From assembly GCA_026120185.1 (NCBI GenBank), contig JANUWF010002121.1, positions 557,501 to 621,500 on the forward strand: 64,000 nucleotides of DNA, read 5' to 3'. Below, piece by piece: positions 57,826 to 64,000 of this stretch. The stretch is from Voacanga thouarsii. Taxonomy: Eukaryota > Streptophyta > Magnoliopsida > Gentianales > Apocynaceae. The position numbers and the translations under genes were made by a program. Each line of letters starts with the position of its first letter. Position 1 is the stretch's first letter. Below the pieces are notes generated by a model. It was given only the letters and a program-made list of their open reading frames with translations. It did no database searches and had not been told where the DNA came from.

Positions 57826-60800
57826 TACATCCTACCGAGTGAGATACTTCTCCCTCTCTCACTCAATCCAAACCGGTTGTCCCACTTCCGGCCATCGATT
57901 CTACCAAAACCCCGTCGCTAGCTGAGGACGACTAAACCTTCTATACTGACACCCTAATCGAAAAGAGTTAACCTCTCGGAGGTGGCCACCTACCGAGAGA
58001 TATCCCCAGACCAACCAAAGGCTAGTATAAAGGCCTAACTCCCATTGAGTACTCAACGTTATTCAATCTTCACAATCCATAAGGCTCCAAGGTGGAATCT
58101 ACAAAATTAGCTCAATATAGTTCCAAACAACATTTTTCAACTCGTACAAAAATTTTAGAAGGCATGGTTTTAAGTCAATTTATTCCACAAATTCATAGTA
58201 GAGGAGCCACATGCTCAAATAAGTCATGCTGTGATTTTCAAAAATTAGATGCATGCCCAAAAATTTATCTCTTGCATATTCAAAACAAATCAAAATGTTT
58301 GATGCTTGGCTCCTAAGTCATGCCTGACACATTTTAAAAATTTATAAATCTAGAAGTTTCTAAAATTAGAAGTTTTCCAAATGTAGAAAGTTTCCAAAAT
58401 AAGAAGGTTCCAAATATAGAGGTTTTCAAAATTAGCTACCGTGCTAAAAATTTCGTATCTGCAAGAAATACTCACCAACCTTACTTTCAAACCAAGATAA
58501 TAAAATAAAATCAATTTCATGAATGCAAGGGAACTTACCATATCCTTAAGCTTAGGGTATGAACTCTAGTAAGTTGGTCCCTACCCTTGACAATCTTCTA
58601 AATCTATCAAAGAGTTCATATAAATTAATTACAGCACTTTCTAGATCGTCCCAAAAGAAAATCAAGTCCAAAAGCGACTTTTACAAATAAAACAAACTCA
58701 ACTCAATACTACAATGATCCTAGTGTCCCAAGCTTTAAGGCCAAATAATAAATAAAAATGGTTTATAAGCTAAGTCTAATTTGATAATTAAAATAATTAA
58801 TGTTTTGGAAAATCGGTACTAATAAGTTGAAGATTTAAATCTCGCTAAAATAATTTAGAGCTTATTTGATAAAGGGTCCTAGGTTATATTAGGTTAAATA
58901 ATGATGTATTAATAATTAAGTTGTTAGAAAATAATTGATAGCTAAAATTAGTTGAAAATAAATTTAATGAGTCTAGCTCGAAAAATAATAAATAAATTCT
59001 TAATGGGTTTTGATTAAAAGATAATAATTAAATTTTTAGTAATAAATATTTTACTAATTATAATTATCTCCATAAAAGGCTTTATTTGATTTAATTATTT
59101 TAAATAATATCTATCTATATATATATATTATTGTTCTAGCAAAAGCTATTATTTATTTGACTAAAATATCCTTATTATATATAATAATCTAAATCTACCC
59201 CTCCTAGGGTTTTTTTTATGAAATTACTAGCAAAATCATATTAGGAAATATTTTATTCATGAAATAAAAATTAGCTTAGGGACAACTAGGTCATGATCAT
59301 ATTTCTATGTCTAACCACAATCATGAGCATATACAATCCTTCAATTCATCAAATCATCCAAATCATGCATATAAGCATAGATCTAGACTTACTAAGGCGT
59401 GATCTAACTATTACTAGCATAAATATAATCATAGCTTCAATAATCACACAAGAATATAATTCCTATTCATCATAGATGACATAATCTCTAGCATACTTGA
59501 TCATGGAGACATACATCAAACCCTAGAACATCATATATTCAACCATGATAAGCAACTCATGCAAAAATCCCATCTCCAACATATTCATACATATATTCAT
59601 GCTTCAATCTCAACTCATCACAACAATATATACTCAACCCTATTCATGATTCATCTTCTATCAACATCATCCTAGAGACATGAGTCTAGAATTTAAAACA
59701 AGGGTTAAAAAGGCTAACTTGATTGATGAATACCTTGAAGGAGTTTCGAATGAATCTAAACCCCTAGATGCCTAAATCCATCCAAAGGAGATAAAGGAAG
59801 CATAGCCATGGTTGATGAAATCATTCGGCCAAGAGAGAGAGGGAGTGTTCGGTCAAGAGAGAGAGAAAGAGAGAGAAAAGAGAAGAAGAGAGTCCATTAG
59901 CATGTTTAAACACATATATATTCATTAGAGATCAAAGATTAGCGAAGATGAAGTTGATTGAACAAACCTACCTTGAAGGTGTTCTTGAGCTTTCACAAAA
60001 TTTCTAGTTTTTTATCCAAAAGAGCAAGTTGGATTTTGTAGTTTGATGTTAAAAATGGCACGGATGGACTCAAAGCAATGAATAGATGAAACCTGGAATT
60101 TTTAAAGGTGGTTTGAAGTGATTTGGAGTGGTATTAGGTGAAAGGAAGGAGTAGGTGTTCTTGGTGTACTATGTGTTCTTGAAGGTTGAAGAGAATAGAG
60201 AGCTTTTGGATGGAGGCTGCCGAAATTCTGAAGAGATTAGGGTTGTCGATTTTCTGTAGGGTTTAGGTAGATGGTTTTTCTGGTTTGGAAGGGAAAAGGA
60301 AAGGCTAGTTGTTGGAATCCTTGAAGAATATTTTTATGAAGTAAATTTGGAAACTAAATATTCAAGAATATCTTTGATTATGGAAGAGCTCTTGGAAATC
60401 TACCATGGCCGACTGCTTGTGCAGAATTTTGGCTGGATGAAAGCTGGTTGAAGGAGGCTAATGGTGGCCGAAATTAAGGAGTATAATGGTGAAGGGAAGG
60501 TTGGTTGTTTGAGGCATATTTTATGGAATGTTAAATCATGGTGGCTGGAATTTTGGTATCCAAATCAAAGCGTGATTGCAGAATTTTTTGGAAATCTTTT
60601 TGGCAGCCATGGCTGGATTTTCGTGCAGAACTTAGGGACGACAATGGAGTTTAGTTAAATGGAGGTTTAAGGGTGGTTTGTACAGAAAAAGGATGGATTT
60701 TCGGATAGGGTTGAATTAGGAAACAAAGCTAGACAAAATTCTGCACAGCATTTTCGCAAGGCTGGAATTTCCTGGGCAGTTTTCGACTGCCCTTTTCTCC

Positions 60801-61520
60801 AGGCGATTTGTAGAGGATTTGAAGGGGAATTTCTGGGGCTTTCAAGGATTGTTTCCAGCCTACTTCATGGAGGAAAAACATGGCTAAGGTGCTGAGAAAA
60901 AATTAGAAGGAAACAGCTTGGTTTCGGACCTCCAAAGCTGCGAATCTACCCAGAAATTTTTCTGGTTTTGCACAGTATTTGTGCAGTCCGAAAATGGCCA
61001 AAAAAAATTCAAATTTCAAGCTGATCAAAAGGGCCATTTTCTGGAAGCATTTGGGAGGGAATAATGGCTAAGAATTTTGACACCTTGAAGGCACAAGAAT
61101 CTGGAAAATTTCAGTTCAATACATGAAGGGAAATGAACCTAGCTAGAGTGAATTTTTTTAGAAAATTCACTAAGGAATTTAATTCACTTGAAATCTTTCC
61201 CCCTCTTCCATTGTTTCGGTCCATATGATGTCCTTTACTAAGACAGTTTGAACCTTCAAAGCCACAGCACATTGCTAAAAATTTTCTAGAATAAAATTGG
61301 CTTGAACAAAATGAACAAACTAATGAATTGAGAAATAGGAAAAATTAAGGATCAAGAGGAAATAAATTCCCCTTAGGAATTTTGTGTAGAGCAAAAGAGT
61401 AGGATTAGAAGACTCCTATCATGTCTCTCATAGGACAACATATCTAACCTACTCCAAAAACCACTAAGGCCGAAAATGATACTTCCCAAGCAAAAATAAA
61501 ATTTAACCAAGCTAAAGCTT

Positions 61521-61590
61521 CTATGATGGAATTTGAACCCAAGACCTCAAGAATCAATTCTAAGGCTCTAACCACTACACCACAACAACT
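61521..61590 (-). other. tRNA-like module in the D LTR
   Basis: On the minus strand TGGTGTAGTGGTTAGAG (box A-like, about 61582-61566) is followed by GGGTTCAAATTCC (box B-like, 61540-61528), with tRNA spacing. It lies about 250-310 bases from the LTR start, as in C. The sequence most resembles a tRNA of the Val/Asp/Glu type in box A, but the stems are incomplete. Confidence 0.6.
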
Positions 61591-61840
61591 CTTGTTCTTA
61601 TTTTCTCTCTAAAAATATTTTCCTATTCAATCCTGAAGCTATCTCCCTTTTTCCACCTTAGGCAAAAATTACCATTTTGCCCTTCCCACTCAATAATCAC
61701 GATCAAGCCCTCTAGACTATAAAACACAAATTCAATGCATATAAAACCATATAAAAATATAAAAAAATATGAAATAAAATATGATATGCATCCCAACCTC
61801 CTTACTCTAAGGTTGGTTTCGATTGGGGTTTCACAGCTTT

Positions 61841-64000
61841 GGTTGATGAGATGATGTCCAAAGTAGAATGAAAATTGAAGTTACTTAGTTGGAAAAATGA
61901 ATCATACTAGCTTTTGATTAGAAGAAGTGAATTTGTGTTGAATAGGCATGACACTTGTAAGCTATTGGAATCTGAAAATTATAGAATCAAAGATGATTTG
62001 GAGGAAAATAGAATGAATTAATGTTCTTAAGGTGTCAAAGGCTAAAAGAAATCAAAGGATAGCATGAATAGTAAAATTCAAGCAAAACTATTGGGGCTGT
62101 TTTTACCCTGTATTGTGTCATGGGAGCCAATACTTAGAAAAGGGCTCACATAATAAATTTCAAAGTCTTATGGTTATTTTGGTATATCATAGAGCTAAAT
62201 CAGAGCTGTGGATTGAAAATTGTGTGCAAAACAAAATCGTGTGTCAAAGCAACAAAATTTTAGGATTTTGCATGGGAAGTGAATGAACTTAAGAAAGAAT
62301 AATTGTGTGATTTTGGATGAAATGAATGAGAAATATGGAGTGAATCCCTTGTCCATGAAGGGAGGAAGGATATGAAAAAAATAAAAAGAAAGAATTGAAC
62401 AAACGATGAAAAAACAACAGGAATGAAAGTTGAACGTTTTCCTTAACCGTCGGCCTCGTCGGCTAAACGTCAATTGGACATCGCCGAACCGTCGGGCACA
62501 TTCGCTGGACGTTGGATATCCGTCGGCTACTTTTTTACCAAACACGACTTAACCTAAAAACGATGTTTGGTGTAGGTTTATCAATAAACGGCCAATGATA
62601 CATTAGAAACGGTGGAAACGGCGGTCGAACGGCTGTGAACGGGAAAAGTAAATTAGGACACAAGGTGAGTCCCTTTGATTTCTAAAACCTTTAGAAAGCT
62701 AGTGTGATTTACTTTTCCATGAAATGCTGCATTTTATACCATTTTAGAAATCCTTGAATATGTTTTAGGTTTTCTGAGCAAGAATTATTCTTATGCCACT
62801 TTGGGCTCAAAAGAACTTCATATTTGGCTTGGAAACATTAATAGATGATCAAAGCATGAATTTGTGAAATTAGTCCTTTATTGATTAAAAACTTGGAACT
62901 TTTGGGTAAATGGTAAATTTGGGAATCCGGTATTCATGAATTCACTAGAATGCCCTTATAGGAACATTTTATAGAAACATGTTTAAAAACTTTGAATTTA
63001 ATCCTCTTTTCGGATTAGAATTTTGGATTTCTTGAAATGAGTTCCTTTTGGTATTTGGTAAATGATCCAAATGTTCTTATTCGAATGTTTTGTGGAAACC
63101 TTTGGAATCCTGTATTCAATAAATGACCAAAATATCCTTGCTGGAACTTTTATGAACACTTTTCAAATCGGGTAAGGGTAAAATGACCCGAATACCCTCA
63201 AAAAGACTTTTGGAATCGGGTATGGGTAAAATGACCCGAATACCTTTGGAAATGACTTTTGTGATTGAGTACTAAAATGATCATATGCTTTTCTAATATA
63301 GTTAATGCTTTCCTAATATATTATGAGATAAACATTCCACTTGAATTTGAAAGCATTACCAAGTACTCGATTTTATAAATATCTTGAATATGAAATATCT
63401 CATGTGATCTTTTCAATTTCCAAATCCTGATTTTGGCAAAGTGCTTTTCCTAACATGGAAAATGGTTTTTTGAAGTGCTCAAGTGCAAGCCTTCTATATA
63501 GGTTTGGAAACACGATGAACAATATGAATCCTGAATTTCTTGATTTCTTAAACTTGTCAATCCTTGAATCCAATACATGACTAACTTGAATACTTTCCGT
63601 AAGCACTAACTTGAATACTTTCCGTAAGCACTAACTTGAATACTTGACGTATGCACTAACTTAAATACTTGGCGTAAGCACTAACTTGATTAGTTGGCGT
63701 GTGCACTAACTCGAATACTTGGCGTAAGCACTAACTTGAATACTTGGTGTTTGCACTAACTTGAATACTTGGGATAAGCTCTAACTTAATTCTCGATAGT
63801 GCACTACGGCGAACTTACCCTTCTGGCGACACACGGTTGAGTGCTATAGACTACGGTCTAAGCATAATGATACGTGGTGTCAAAGGCAAAGCCTTCTAAG
63901 CTTTGCATACAGGCTGACTTTCTTTTGGAAAAAGCATCTGTGATCTGTAAATCGGGGCAATGGTTTCAAATTGAAATACAGTTTTTCAAAAATGATTGTT
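61841..64000 (+). mobile_element. A-family LTR (array unit 3), right part, running off the window
   Basis: Continues 55810-57107. Contains a CGTCGGC array (62445-62530) and the minisatellite (63575-63790). The expected LTR end (GGGGTGTTRCA) lies beyond 64000. Confidence 0.8.
63575..63790 (+). repeat. 25-bp minisatellite, about 8-9 units
   Basis: Same unit as 50315-50635, with a shorter array. Confidence 0.9.

Larger units (their letters stand above)
57108..61835 (-). mobile_element. D-family solo LTR, 4.7 kb, with target-site duplication
   Basis: On the minus strand it begins TGTGAAACCCCAATCG and ends GGGGTGTTACA. It splits an A LTR at the TTTGGTTGATGAGATGATG position. TCTTT (57103-57107) and GCTTT (61836-61840) are a 5-bp duplication with one mismatch. 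Inside: a 58-bp tandem duplication (57710-57825), an end hairpin (about 57145-57175), an AAGGTAGG splice-donor-like motif (minus, about 59974-59967) and a tRNA-like module (61521-61590). Open frames such as 58092-58316 and 60461-60658 resemble nothing known and are probably chance. Confidence 0.8.

Noticed and set aside
58092..58316. A 74-aa gene on the plus strand
   Set aside because: Antisense to the D LTR and without any family resemblance; treated as chance.
60461..60658. A 65-aa protein in the D LTR
   Set aside because: No recognisable motif; the frame lies in the noncoding LTR and no second copy supports it.
1..64000. The whole window as mitochondrial genome
   Set aside because: From 4105 on the sequence is nested nuclear-type LTR elements with target duplications, copia, CACTA and microsatellites, and no further mitochondrial genes.

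Overview
The window reads as nuclear DNA of a flowering plant in a gene-poor, retrotransposon-packed region. I see no intact, functional host protein-coding gene. The left 4.1 kb is plant mitochondrial DNA: a plastid-derived trnP-trnW-petG patch, nad1 exon 4 with a group II domain V in front of it, and intron 4 carrying the maturase gene matR. The matR copy has a nonsense codon and a frameshift and stops abruptly at about 4105, where a nuclear repeat begins. The simplest reading is a NUMT (mitochondrial DNA in the nucleus), although an assembly join cannot be excluded from sequence alone.

Nearly everything from 4105 to 64000 is nested LTR retrotransposon sequence. Five related families with very long LTRs (about 3.2-4.7 kb, starting TGTAAYAYCCC or TGTGAAACCCC and ending GTTACA or similar) recur; I call them A, B, C, D and E. 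B is a decayed Ty3/gypsy chromovirus-like element with gag, protease, RT, RNase H, integrase and a chromodomain-like tail (40399-45157). A is a non-autonomous relative whose roughly 1.2 kb internal region holds only a Gag zinc knuckle; its LTRs and internal regions alternate, giving a degenerate tandem array (6508-8292, 48868-57107, 61836-64000). C (8616-11831) and D (57108-61835) look like solo LTRs with 5-bp target-site duplications (TSDs). E occurs twice (4105-6507 and 34664-36960).

Layout: NUMT 1-4104; E copy 4105-6507; A internal end and A LTR 6508-8292; B LTR 8293-15448 with solo LTR C inside it; B leader and gag start 15449-16632; copia-type LTR 16633-17813; CACTA transposase fragment 17814-18520; AT-rich spacer to 19637; second A LTR 19638-22224, split by a minus-strand Ty1/copia element (22225-34142). 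That copia element is itself split by a rearranged C element (24053-27714) and by a small Athila-like non-autonomous element F (29027-32953). The A LTR resumes at 34143-34663, then E copy 2, then a second B unit (truncated LTR 36961-40398, internal 40399-45157, 3' LTR 45158-48867). From 48868 the first A LTR resumes, followed by the rest of the A array, in which solo LTR D sits.

The most interesting signals are architectural: the tandem array of gag-only elements; a 25-bp minisatellite of variable copy number and CGTCGGC-rich arrays inside the LTRs; a tRNA-like Pol III box A/box B module in the same LTR-proximal position in C and D; an apparently conserved AAGGTAA splice-donor motif in all five LTR families; an almost fully palindromic copia LTR; and a C insertion that ends in an inverted piece of its own LTR yet is flanked by a 5-bp duplication. 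Coordinates of decayed repeat borders are read by eye and may be off by some bases.
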